Assembly (NCBI GenBank): GCA_017311185.1
Contig: JAESUZ010002711.1
Coordinates: forward strand, 248,001-312,000
Direction of reading: 5' to 3'
Source of the DNA: Proteles cristata cristata
Taxonomy: Eukaryota > Chordata > Mammalia > Carnivora > Hyaenidae
Length of the DNA: 64,000 bases
Made by a program: the position numbers and the translations under genes. How positions within the stretch are numbered: position 1 is the stretch's first letter; the number at the start of each line of letters is the position of its first letter. Below are positions 55,307 to 64,000 of this stretch, in pieces. The notes beneath the pieces are model-generated. The model had not been told where the DNA came from. It was given only the letters and a program-made list of their open reading frames with translations, and did not search any database.

Positions 55307-55357
55307 CGACCACATTCTTAATTCATCTAAATATTATTATTGATGTTTCAGAGTAGG

Positions 55358-55537
55358 TTTATTTATTTGCTGATTTATTTTTTGAAAGAGAGACAGTCAG
55401 ACACAGAGTGAGTGGGGGAGGGGCAGAGAAAGGGTGAGATGTGGATTCAGACGCAGGATCCAGGATCCACACTGTCAGCACAGAGCCTAGTGTGGGGCTC
55501 AAACCGCCTAACTGACTGAGCCACCCAGGCATCCCCA
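55358..55537 (-). repeat. CAN-SINE, - orientation
   Basis: Tail, GA-rich body and head 'actgactgagccacccaggc'. The B-box side is shortened (caaaccgcctaactgactg). The flanks cagagtaggttta / ccagaatagttttaat are imperfect. Confidence 0.85.
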
Positions 55538-55734
55538 GAATAGTTTTAATAACTGGATTGTAATGGCAAATGATAGAAATAAACAAACATTAAAAACTTT
55601 TACATGCAAACATGTATTTGCACTATTTGTCAACAAGAAATCTAAAGAAATACTGATTGAATATGTTCATTACTTCAAAATGTAATTTAATTTTAAATTA
55701 GGAATACATTCCATAGTTCAAAACCCAAAAGGTA

Positions 55735-56110
55735 TATCTAAAAGGCTCTTTACAGAATTGTTTATAACAACTCAAAGCAGAAACAACCCAAATGTTCCCC
55801 AGAAGTACATAATTATAGTGTGATACTTTCATACAATGGAATATCATATAGCAATAAAAAATGAACAACTACTTACTCATGCAACACCATGGATTCCTGC
55901 AACCATAATGTAGAGTGAAAGAAGCCAGTAATAAAATGATCCATATGATTTGGTATGATTCCATTTCTCTAAATTTCCAAAAAAGGCAAAACTAATCCAT
56001 GGTGTTAGATGTATGATAGCTGTTACTTTTGGAGAGGAGAAACAGGACAGTGTTTTGGACAAGAGCATCACTTCTGGGGTGCTAGTTATGTTCTATTTCC
56101 TGTTCGGGGT
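55735..56110 (+). repeat. Old L1 3' remnant, + orientation
   Basis: 'agaattgtttataacaactcaaagcag', 'aacaacccaaatgttccccag', 'acaatggaatatcatatagcaataaaaaatgaac' and 'gagtgaaagaagccagtaat' are L1M-type 3' words. Confidence 0.75.
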
Positions 56111-56690
56111 AGTGGTTATCCAGCTATGCTTTTAAAGAAAGAAGGGCTACTTCGTGATTAAAAATGTGAGTGCCGCATTTATGTATTTCAGTGACTGGTT
56201 CCTCAAAGGGAAAGATCAGGAGTTGTATGTGCTAGAGAAAAAGACGTTCATTGTGGTTTTGCCAATTATGTATTGCAGCTTGTACTAAGGACTGGTCAGG
56301 AGGAGTCCATATGGATATATATCTTTGATGAAGCCCATCTTGTTCCGTAGCTGGGAAAGTTAGGTCAGCTGACCCTAACCAAAGTCATTCAGACTCTTCA
56401 TTGTTTATCAGCTTTGCTAGTGCACTGTTCAAAGTTTACTCATCAGCTTATATGCCAAAGTCATTTATCAGCTTGGGCTGGTTAGAACAGTATTCAGATT
56501 TGATAAATGCCAGGCAAGTGTTGTAATGATTGTAAAGTTGTTCTTTCACAGCACTTTCTTGTGGCCCTGCCTTACTCAGAGATAAAAGATTGAACTCAAA
56601 GGATAAGAAAATTATCAAGCTTTCACATCTGTATTAGGTTCAGATCAGTTTGGAGTGCTGTATCAAATAGATTTTTTTGTTTTATTTATT
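56111..56690. other. Intergenic sequence; nothing recognised
   Basis: AT-rich unique-looking sequence between two L1 remnants; no repeat or gene assigned. Confidence 0.5.
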
Positions 56691-57640
56691 TGTTTCATAT
56701 TTAATGAGGTGTGATGTATACACAGGACAATTCTTTCTTATTAGTATACAGTTCTCTGAGATGTGACGATCACACATAGTTGTGTAACCACTGCTACCAC
56801 CACCCACACAATCAAGACGCATAAAGATCCCCTCATCCCTAAAAATTACCCCCGTTCCTAATTCTCAGCCATTGGCAACTTGGCTTTACAAGTTTTATTT
56901 GTTTTATTTCCCTATTTTGCCTATTTTAACATGTCATATGTCTTTTGAATCTGGCTTTTTGATGAATCCCATACAGCATAAGGTGTCTGGGATTCATCCC
57001 CATTGTTGTGTTTATCAGTAATTCACTCCTTTTTTTAAAAGTAGGCTCCATGCCCAGCATAGAGCCAAATGTGGGGCTTGAGCTCACAACCCTGAGATCA
57101 AAACCTACGCTGAGATCTAGAGTCAGATATTTAATGGACTGAGGCATCCAGGTGCCCCAGGAGTTTATTCCTTTTTATAGCTGGGTTGTACTCCATTATA
57201 CTGATGTACCACAATGTGGTTATTACCTTTCCCCAGTTGATGGCCAATTAGGAGGTTTCCAGTTTTGGGTGATAATGAATTAAGTGGCTTTAATCATTTG
57301 TATACAGATTTTTATATAAAGGTAAGTTTTCATTTCATTTGGGTTATACCTAGGAGTAAGATTATTGTGTCATATGGTAAATATATGTTTAACTTTATAG
57401 GAAACTGACAAACTCTTTCCCAAAGTGGCTGCACCATTTTACTTTCCCACCAGCAGTGTATAAGAGTAAGTTGCACTGCATGGTCACCAGCAATTGTTAT
57501 TGTCTGAGTCTTAGAATTTTGGCCATTCTAATAGGCATGCAGTGGTATCTCATTGTGGTTTTGTTTTATTTTCCCTAGTGGCAAGTTATGATGAACATCT
57601 TTTCAATTTTTGTATTGATCCAAGTTTCTGTCTGCTATCA
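56691..57640 (-). repeat. Old L1 3' remnant, antisense, with an inserted SINE
   Basis: 'tagttgtgtaaccactgctacc', 'catgtcatatgtcttttgaatctggctt', 'tttcccaccagcagtgtataagagt', 'aggcatgcagtggtatctcattgtggtttt' are reverse-strand L1 words. A short old SINE interrupts it at 57031-57159. Confidence 0.75.
57031..57159 (-). repeat. Short, old CAN-SINE
   Basis: 'gtaggctccatgcccagca', 'gtggggcttgagctcacaacc', 'gactgaggcatccaggtgcccc'. Only the tRNA-like half is left. The flanks 'cactcctttttt' and 'tattcctttttat' are similar. Confidence 0.8.
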
Positions 57641-58277
57641 GAATTCTTCTACCTTAAAGACTTCCTTTAACGTTTCTTATAACATAGGTCCACTGGTAAT
57701 GAAGTCCTTTAATATTTGTTTGTCTGAAAAAGTTTATATTTCTCCTTGATTTTGCAAGATATTTTCACTGTGTATATATAGCATTCAGACATGAGAGTTC
57801 TGTTCTTTCTGCACTTTAAAAATGTTCCATTGTCTCTGTGCCTGCATAGTTTCTGATGAGAATTTACTGTAATTCTTACCTATTTTCCTCTTTATCTTGT
57901 GTATTTTTCCCCCTCTGGCCTCCAAGATATTCTCTCTTTCTTCTTGTATTTGACTATTTGAATATGGTATGGTTAGGTGGATGGTTTTGAGGAAGGGCAG
58001 TATTTATCTTGCTTAGTATTCACCAAGCTTCTTGCACCTGTGGTTTATTTCTTTCATTATTTCTATAAAAATCTCAGTCATTCTCTCTTCAAATGTTTTT
58101 TTCTGTCTCTTTCTCACTCTCATCTCCCTCTGAGATTCATTTTATATAGTGTTAGACTGTTTGATATTGTCTCATAGCTTTTGGATTGTCCTCTTTCTTG
58201 TTGTTTTGGTTTGGGTAATTTCTGTTAATCTCTTTTCCAGTTGATTGATCCTTTCTTCCATGGTGTCAAGTCTTTTT

Positions 58278-58466
58278 CTAAAGTTTATTTATTTATTTTG
58301 AGAGAGAGAGAAAGAGAAAGCGAGCAGGGGAGGGAGAGAATCCCAAGCAGGCTCTATGCTGATAGCAGAGTATTCACAGGGCTTAATCTCATAAATTGTG
58401 AAATCAAGACCTGAGCTGAAATTAAGAACTGGTCACTTAACTGACTAGCCACCCAGGTACCCCCAG
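58278..58466 (-). repeat. CAN-SINE, - orientation, diverged
   Basis: Tail 'tttatttatttattttgagag', GA-rich body and head 'actgactagccacccaggta'. The flanks tggtgtcaagtcttt / cagtgtcatgtcttt are imperfect copies. Confidence 0.87.
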
Positions 58467-58625
58467 TGTCATGTCTTTATGAGCCCATTCAGGCACTCAT
58501 CATTTGTTTTGACCAAGTTTGCATTATTCTGGAATTCCTATTTGATTCTTCCTTACAATTTTTACTTCTTTGCTGAAACCCCTCATCTGTTCACACATAT
58601 TGTCAACTTTTCCATAAATCTTTAA

Positions 58626-58836
58626 ATTTTTTTTTTAATGTTTTATTTATTTCTAGGAGAGAGAGAGAGACAGCGTGAGCAGGGGAGGGTCAGAGAGAGA
58701 GGGAGTCACAGACTGAAACAGGCTCCAGGCTCTGAGCTGGCAGTCAGCACAGAGCCCGACGCGGGGCTCGAACCCACGCGAGATCATGACCCAAGCGAAA
58801 GTCAGACGCGTAACCGACTAAGCCACCCAGGCGCCC
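58626..58836 (-). repeat. Young CAN-SINE with perfect TSD of about 21 bp
   Basis: Intact except for a 5-nt deletion next to the B box (aacccacgcgagatc where other copies have cgaaccgcgagatc). The flank caacttttccataaatcttta is at 58604-58624 and 58837-58857. Confidence 0.96.
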
Positions 58837-59290
58837 CAACTTTTCCATAAATCTTTAATATATTAATTATAATCATTTAAAATTTCTTATCTGGTACTTA
58901 AAATATCCAGTCATATCTAAATCTGGTTCTGTTCATTGCTCTGTCTCTTGAAAGAAGTTTGCTCTTTCTTGATTGTTTGTATGTCTTGTAATTTCTGGTT
59001 GAAATCCAGACATGGTGTATTGCTCAGTAAAGGTGGAAGTAAATGGTATTTGGACTGAAATGAGAATGGGAACATCTTTTTCGACTAGACTTTTAGGGTG
59101 GGAAGCTTAGTCAATATAAGTAGTAGTTGACCTGGGGTTTGGGTTACCTTGTTGCTATGGTTACTCTCAGTGCATCACTGGCTTCAAAATCTTCTGGTTT
59201 TATCTTATGAATAGATTAGGGTTGTGATGAGAGAGTTTTTCTTTTGTTCCTGTTACATTCTTAGGTTTATGCTTTTCTTATGGTCCCATG

Positions 59291-59780
59291 CTTCAAAAAG
59301 AGAGGGCATATGGAAGAAGCTAAGGACACAGAGAGGTATGAAGAATGGGGCCATCATCACGCTCTATTATAGATACCAATCTCTCAGAAGTTTTATTTAT
59401 TAGTTAGAGTTGCTTTAGAATCTTTTTGATTTAGAATCATTTGATATTTGATGAGATGTAAGTATGCAACAGCATTTTAGAACCTGTTTATATACATGCT
59501 GACAACCCTACTGATTAGAAAAAGAGCTAGAAACAGAGTAACTAATATTTCAAAATACTCTTCCCTTTACCAAACTCAGGCCATGTGAAAAGATCCTATG
59601 GTACATGTTGTCAGATTTTGGATAACCAGTGGCTTTTTCTTGAATTTTATGTAAGGAACTCTCATTTATCCAGTTTTAACAGGCAGTTTAGTGAGCATGC
59701 TGATATCGCCTTGTTGTGTTTAGTGTATAATCCAAAGCAATTCTGTTACCTAGTATCACTTCATCAAAAAAAATCAGGCT
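59291..59780. other. Intergenic sequence; nothing recognised
   Basis: AT-rich sequence between the old L1 block and the SINE at 59781. The only notable frame (59585-59809) runs into the SINE and is not recognisable. Confidence 0.5.
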
Positions 59781-59992
59781 TGGGGCGCCTGGGTGGCTCA
59801 GTCAGTTAAGCATCTGACTTTGGCTCAGGTCATGATCTCACAGTTCGTGGGTTCAAGCCCCATGTCAAGTTTTTTGCTGACAGCTAGCTCAGAGCCTGGA
59901 GCCTATTTCAGATTCTGTATCTCTACCTCTCTCTGACCCTCCCCTGCTCATGCTGTCTCTCTCTCATAAATAAATAAAATATTTTTTAAAAA
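59781..59992 (+). repeat. CAN-SINE, + orientation
   Basis: Head 'ggggcgcctgggtggctcag', body and (AAAT)n tail. The flanks aaaaaatcaggctt and aaaaagttgaggctc are imperfect. Confidence 0.93.
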
Positions 59993-60029
59993 GTTGAGGC
60001 TCCAAGTATCTTGAATTGGCTGCCTCTAC

Positions 60030-60240
60030 ATTTGGTAATTCTCATATATTATACATACATACACACACATGATGTATATGTATATATATATATGAGAGTT
60101 ACCAAATAACATATATATGCTTTATATACATATATGTTAATGTATGTATGGCCAAATAACATATATATAACATATATAACTCCCATATATGTATAACATA
60201 TGTTAATATATATTTTATATTATATGTATTTATAAATTCC
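60030..60240. repeat. AT-rich TATA/CATA palindromic low-complexity tract
   Basis: About 200 nt of alternating TA/CA words (tatatatatatatg, aacatatatataacatatataac), rich in short palindromes. Confidence 0.85.
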
Positions 60241-60376
60241 CCAACTGACCTATGTTGAACCATAGCCAGGGACATCTCTATGCCCCTATTCAGTAGGAAG
60301 AAGTTACAGAAAAGAAGACCTTCTACCTTCTGCAACCTTAAAGATTTAAGGGTCAAAATAGTGCACAGAGGAATGA

Positions 60377-60733
60377 TGTGGGAAACAAAGGTAGAAAGAA
60401 ATGTAGATAAAATTAAATTTCCTTAATGTGCAACCAATTGACAAATGCTTGAGGCAGGCATAGTATGACATTTTTCCAGGAACTCCCAACTGTTTTAATG
60501 TTAATGCTTTGCTAGAGGGAAAAACAACCTTAGCTTGACAAAACTAAGGCTTTAGGATCCTGTTAGTCCTCTTTAGCAGATGTAAGTCCCTTTGGAGAAG
60601 TTTCTCCCTTTCTTTACTTCCCCACACTCCCAAGTATATAATCAGTCACTCCTCACAACCCCAGGGTAGCTATTTCTGCCCACAGGTCATGTCCCTGTAC
60701 TTTAATAAAGCCACTTTTTGTACCAGAGAGGAA
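60377..60733 (+). mobile_element. Probable class I endogenous retrovirus solo LTR, diverged
   Basis: It begins tgtgggaaac. It contains 'ccaattgacaaatgcttgaggcaggc', 'gatgtaagtccctttggagaagtttctccct', a TATA-like 'ccaagtatataatcagtcac' and a poly(A) signal in 'gtactttaataaagccac'. This order (U3, TATA-like box, AATAAA in R) is LTR-like. No gag, pol or env sequence is attached. The end after the poly(A) signal is short, so U5 seems to be missing. Confidence 0.55.
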
Positions 60734-61009
60734 AAAAAAGAATGTTCAGGCTCATTTTTCAAGCCTGTAGTGCATAAAGAATTTTGTTGGCAATGATTAC
60801 CATAATAATAGAAATTTTGTATACCCCAGGATAAGGAAAGATACCCTCATAAAGATATGAATCCCACCATCTCTAATTCCTCCAGATAGATTTGCATTTC
60901 ATTGAGAGCATCAGGCATGTGTTAAAGGTACCTAACAGATATAAAGAATTTAAAAATCTGTGAAACTTTATTAATGCATTTCTTGATTTCCACAAATTGA
61001 GAATTTACC
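60734..61009. other. Short intergenic stretch; nothing recognised
   Basis: AT-rich sequence between the LTR and the young L1. Confidence 0.5.
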
Positions 61010-61025
61010 AGATGGCACAGCTTTT

Positions 61026-62338
61026 TTTTTTTTTAAGGATACTCACTTTAATGAATAGCAAATCTTTTTACTTCTACACTTCTTTTTTTTTTTTTTAGAT
61101 TTTTTTATTTTTTTTTTTTTATTTTTTTTATTTTTTTATTTTTATTATTATTATTTTTTACAAATAGTTTATTGTCAAATTAGTTTCCACATAACACCCA
61201 GTGCTCATCCCCACAAGTGCCCTCCTCCATGCCCACCCCTCCTCCCTCCCACATCCACCAGTCCTCAGTTTTTGTCAGCATTCAAGAGTCTCTCATGGTT
61301 TGCCTCTCCCCCTTTCCCCCACCATTTCCGCCCTTCTTCTCCCCCTTGGTCCTCCTGTTAAGCTTCTCCTAATCCTCCTATACGTGCACACATATGATAT
61401 TTGTCTTTCTCTGCCTGACTTATTTCGCTCAGCATAACACCCTCAAGGTCCATCCATGTTGCTACACATGGCCAGATTTCATTGTTTCTCATTGCCATGT
61501 AGTATTCCATGGTGTAGATAAACCACATCTTCTTGATCCATTCATCTGTTGATGGACACTTAGGCTCTTTCCAGGTTTTAGCTATTGTGGAGAGTGCTGC
61601 TATGAACATTGGGGTACATGTGCTCCTATGCATCAACATTTCTGTATCCCTTGGGTAAATTCCTAGCAGTGCTATTGCTGGGTCATAGGGGAGTTCTATT
61701 GTTAGTTTCCTGAGGAACCTCCACACTGTTTTCCAGAGGGGCTGTACCAGTTTACATTCCCACCAACAGTGTAGGAGGTGCCCGTTTCTCCACATCCTCG
61801 CCAGCATCTAGAGTTCTCTGATTTGCTCATTTTAGCCACTCTGACTGGCGTGAGGTGGTATCTCAGTGTGGTTTTGATTTGTATTTCCCTGATGAGGAGG
61901 GATGCTGAGCATCGTTTCATGTGTCTGTTGGCCATCTGGATGTCCTCTTTGGAGAAGTGTCTGTTCATATCTTCTGCCCATTTCTTCACTGGGTTGTTTG
62001 TTTTTCGGGCGTGTAGTTTGGTGAGTTCCTTGTAGATTCTGGATATCAACCCTTTATCTGATATGTCATTTGCAACTATCTTTTCCCATTCCGTTGGTTC
62101 CCTATTAATTTTCTGGGTTGTTTCCTTGGCTGTGCAGAAGCTTTTAATCTTGAGGAGGTCCCAACAGTTTATTTTTGCTCTTAATTCCCTTGCTTTTGGG
62201 GATGTGTCAAGTAAGAAGTTGCTGCGGTGGAGGTCAAGGAGGTTGTTTCCTGCTTTCTCCTCTAGGGTGTTGATAGTTTCCTGTCTCACGTTCAGGTCCT
62301 TTATCCATTTTGAGTTTATTTTTGTGCATGGTGTGAGA
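61026..62338 (-). mobile_element. Young 5'-truncated carnivore L1 with perfect 16-bp TSD
   Basis: The minus strand carries the last part of L1 ORF2: a frame ending ...[13 protein letters not shown] (61702-62289), then the C-terminus '[20 protein letters not shown]' ... 'KCPSTDEWIKKMWFIYTMEY' (61358-61807), the 3' UTR and a long A/T-rich tail (61081-61160 on the + strand). The flanks agatggcacagctttt at 61010-61025 and 62339-62354 are identical. A one-base loss near 61780, compared with the 23-kb L1, splits ORF2 into two frames. It is 5'-truncated and cannot be autonomous. Confidence 0.95.
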
Positions 62339-62594
62339 AGATGGCACAGCTTTTACACAAAATCTTATGGTCAAAGTTCGTGTTACATCTTTAGTATATA
62401 ATGAATGTTAATTGCTTAATATATTTATATTTTCCAACTGCACAAATATATTAACCTTCCTCTATGTAATGTTAGCACGAGGCTTGTTGATTGGTCCAAA
62501 TTTTAGTTTTCAGTTTTCATAAGATTTGATGGTTGATTTCAGGTTTGATAAGATTTTCCATGACACATATGCTACTGTTTGAGGAAACAATTTT

Positions 62595-62827
62595 GGGGGT
62601 GCTTGGGTGGCTCAGTCAGTTAAGCATCTGACTTTGGTTCAGGTTATGATCTCACCATTTGTGAGTTCAAACCCCATATTAGGCTTTCTTCTGTCAACAC
62701 AGAGCCCACTTAGGATCCTCTGTCTCCCTTTCTCTCCGCCCCTTCCCCATGCTGTCCCATGCACCTGTGTGTGTGGCGGGGTGCACATGTGCTGTCTCTT
62801 TCAAAAACAAATAAACATTTTTTAAAA
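62595..62827 (+). repeat. CAN-SINE with perfect 13-bp TSD
   Basis: Head 'ggtgcttgggtggctcagtc', body with a small (TG)n, tail 'aaaacaaataaac'. The flank aggaaacaatttt is at 62582-62594 and 62828-62840. Confidence 0.93.
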
Positions 62828-62840
62828 AGGAAACAATTTT

Positions 62841-63794
62841 TACACTAGTCATGGAATTTAGTATACATTTTAAAATTTTTGGATAAAATATTGAGACTAA
62901 TCAGAGAAAACCTACTCAGTTTCCACTTCAACCTTTGGAAAATATTTTAGATCCAGGATAAGTCAAATATTCAGGATAAGTAGAATTGTAGCAACTGGTA
63001 CCAGTCCTTATAAATGAAGGCATATGCTCAATCCACATAATTGAATAGGACAAATTAGCATCATAAGGTTGGAAATCTTGAGCAGAAATGTGAAATGCTT
63101 CATATCTAGTTATATGGGATACACTAAAGGTTGGTGATGGATGAAAGATCCAGCAATTTGTCAGATTTCCTGGAGCATTTACATTCTTAGAAAGGAAGAA
63201 AACACCATGATGAGCATAAGATCTCCATGGGAACATACCTCAAAGAGATTAAAAAGCATAAAATAATTCATAGTTAGTGTATTAAGTATCAATCAACAAG
63301 GTCAGCTCAACAAAAAGAAATCAGTATCTATAAGGATTAGAGATAGGTGTATAAAGCAGAAGGAAAAAGAATTTAAAAAGAAAGATGGAAGGAAGGGGAC
63401 AAATTAGTGGTTTTGGGTATTTAGTCTTGTTCTGGTGATATTGGGTAGAAGCTGTCTACTTCAAGTATTCATCAACTTGGTTCAAGGTACTTGGGCAGCT
63501 GCTGTCAGCCATCAAGTAGTTTACTTCATCTGGATGTAAATTTAAGGCTCAGTTTGAGACACCCAAGGATAAATACTCCCAGTTGTTCCCTACTATCAAA
63601 TCAACTTCTGTGACTTTCTTTTGCATAAGAGATAGATATATGGATCCAGAATAAACTCTTTGTAGTTTTATGACAGTATCTGTTGTTAAGATGCCTTCAT
63701 AGGATCCTTTCCAGCATTGTACCAGAGAAGATTTCCAGTTGGTGTCTTTTCCAGAATACTTAGTACCTAGGTTGAAGAAGGGAAGAGGTTCTTT
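62841..63794. other. Intergenic sequence; nothing recognised
   Basis: AT-rich. Open frames at 62928-63236 (-) and 63549-63938 (-) show no family; the second runs into the next SINE. Faint resemblance to retroviral or L1 debris cannot be confirmed. Confidence 0.5.
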
Positions 63795-63997
63795 TTTTAA
63801 ATTTTTTAAACATTTATTCAGTTTTGAGAGACAGAGAATGAGTGGGGAAGGGGCAGAGAGAGAGGGAGACACAGAATCTGAAACAGGCTCTGAGCCATCA
63901 GCACAGAGCCCGGTGTGGGGCTTGAACCCACAAATCATGTGATCATGACCTGAGCTGAAGTCAGATGCTTAACCGACTGAGCCACCCAGGAGCCCCA
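63795..63997 (-). repeat. CAN-SINE, - orientation
   Basis: T-rich tail, 'gagagggagacacagaatct' body and reverse head 'ccgactgagccacccaggag' ending close to the window edge. Confidence 0.92.
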
Positions 63998-64000
63998 GAA

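Larger units (their letters stand above)
57641..59290 (-). repeat. Old L1 5'-region remnant, antisense, with two SINEs
   Basis: 'gtttgtctgaaaaagtttatatttctcc', 'ggaagggcagtatttatcttgcttagtattcaccaagcttcttg', 'cttttggattgtcctctttcttg', 'ttccagttgattgatcctttcttccatggtgtcaag' and 'aatttctggttgaaatccagacatggtgt' recall reverse-strand sequence of old L1 5' parts. SINEs interrupt at 58278-58466 and 58626-58836. Confidence 0.55.

Noticed and set aside
61702..62289. 195-codon open frame on the minus strand
   Set aside because: It is part of L1 ORF2 (with the frame at 61358-61807), not a host gene.
1..64000. CRISPR arrays, operons or other prokaryotic systems
   Set aside because: The window is mammalian nuclear DNA with spliced exons and retroelements. 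Regular repeats are microsatellites or SINEs, not spacer arrays.

Overview
This window is vertebrate nuclear DNA from a carnivoran, most likely a cat (Felidae). More than 30 copies of the carnivore tRNA-Lys-derived SINE (CAN-SINE/SINEC family) are visible. Many have the head 'ggcgcctgggtggctcag' and a near-intact body, and this young subfamily is typical of felids. I recognise one protein-coding gene: TJP1, encoding the tight-junction scaffold ZO-1.

1-29.4 kb: the 3' two-thirds of TJP1 on the + strand. Thirteen coding exons (2721 to the stop at 27970-27972) join without a phase error and give about 1,097 codons. They run from the start of the GUK domain through the acidic and proline-rich tail to the complete C-terminal ZU5 domain. 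Two alternative-splicing features can be read directly. The 240-nt alpha exon (8301-8540) encodes exactly 80 residues. A second donor at 25330/25331 removes exactly 20 residues inside ZU5. A third candidate is a 51-nt, phase-compatible cassette exon at 16629-16679 that I cannot tie to a described isoform. The 3' UTR ends near 29.44 kb at two poly(A) signals 15 nt apart.

29.4-64 kb: no gene that I can support. This looks like the intergenic region downstream of TJP1. It holds old L1 remnants in both orientations (29.7-31.5, 37.5-39.3, 49.1-49.8, 55.7-56.1 and 56.7-59.3 kb), three young 5'-truncated carnivore L1 insertions with target-site duplications (34.0, 51.5 and 61.0-62.3 kb; a fourth lies in TJP1 at 23.4-24.3 kb), MaLR-type LTRs, a probable class I ERV LTR, many SINEs, and a 300-bp GT-rich satellite tract at 47.5-47.8 kb. 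Unique-looking blocks at 32-34, 34-37, 41-43, 43-47 and 51-54 kb show no recognisable gene.

Beyond the gene, the most notable pattern is repeated retroposition into the same target. At several places two SINEs stand side by side and share three copies of one target-site duplication, or one SINE sits in the A-tail of another. One element (55.04-55.31 kb) looks like a SINE-L1 template-switch chimera. All family names come from recognition by eye; no database search was run.
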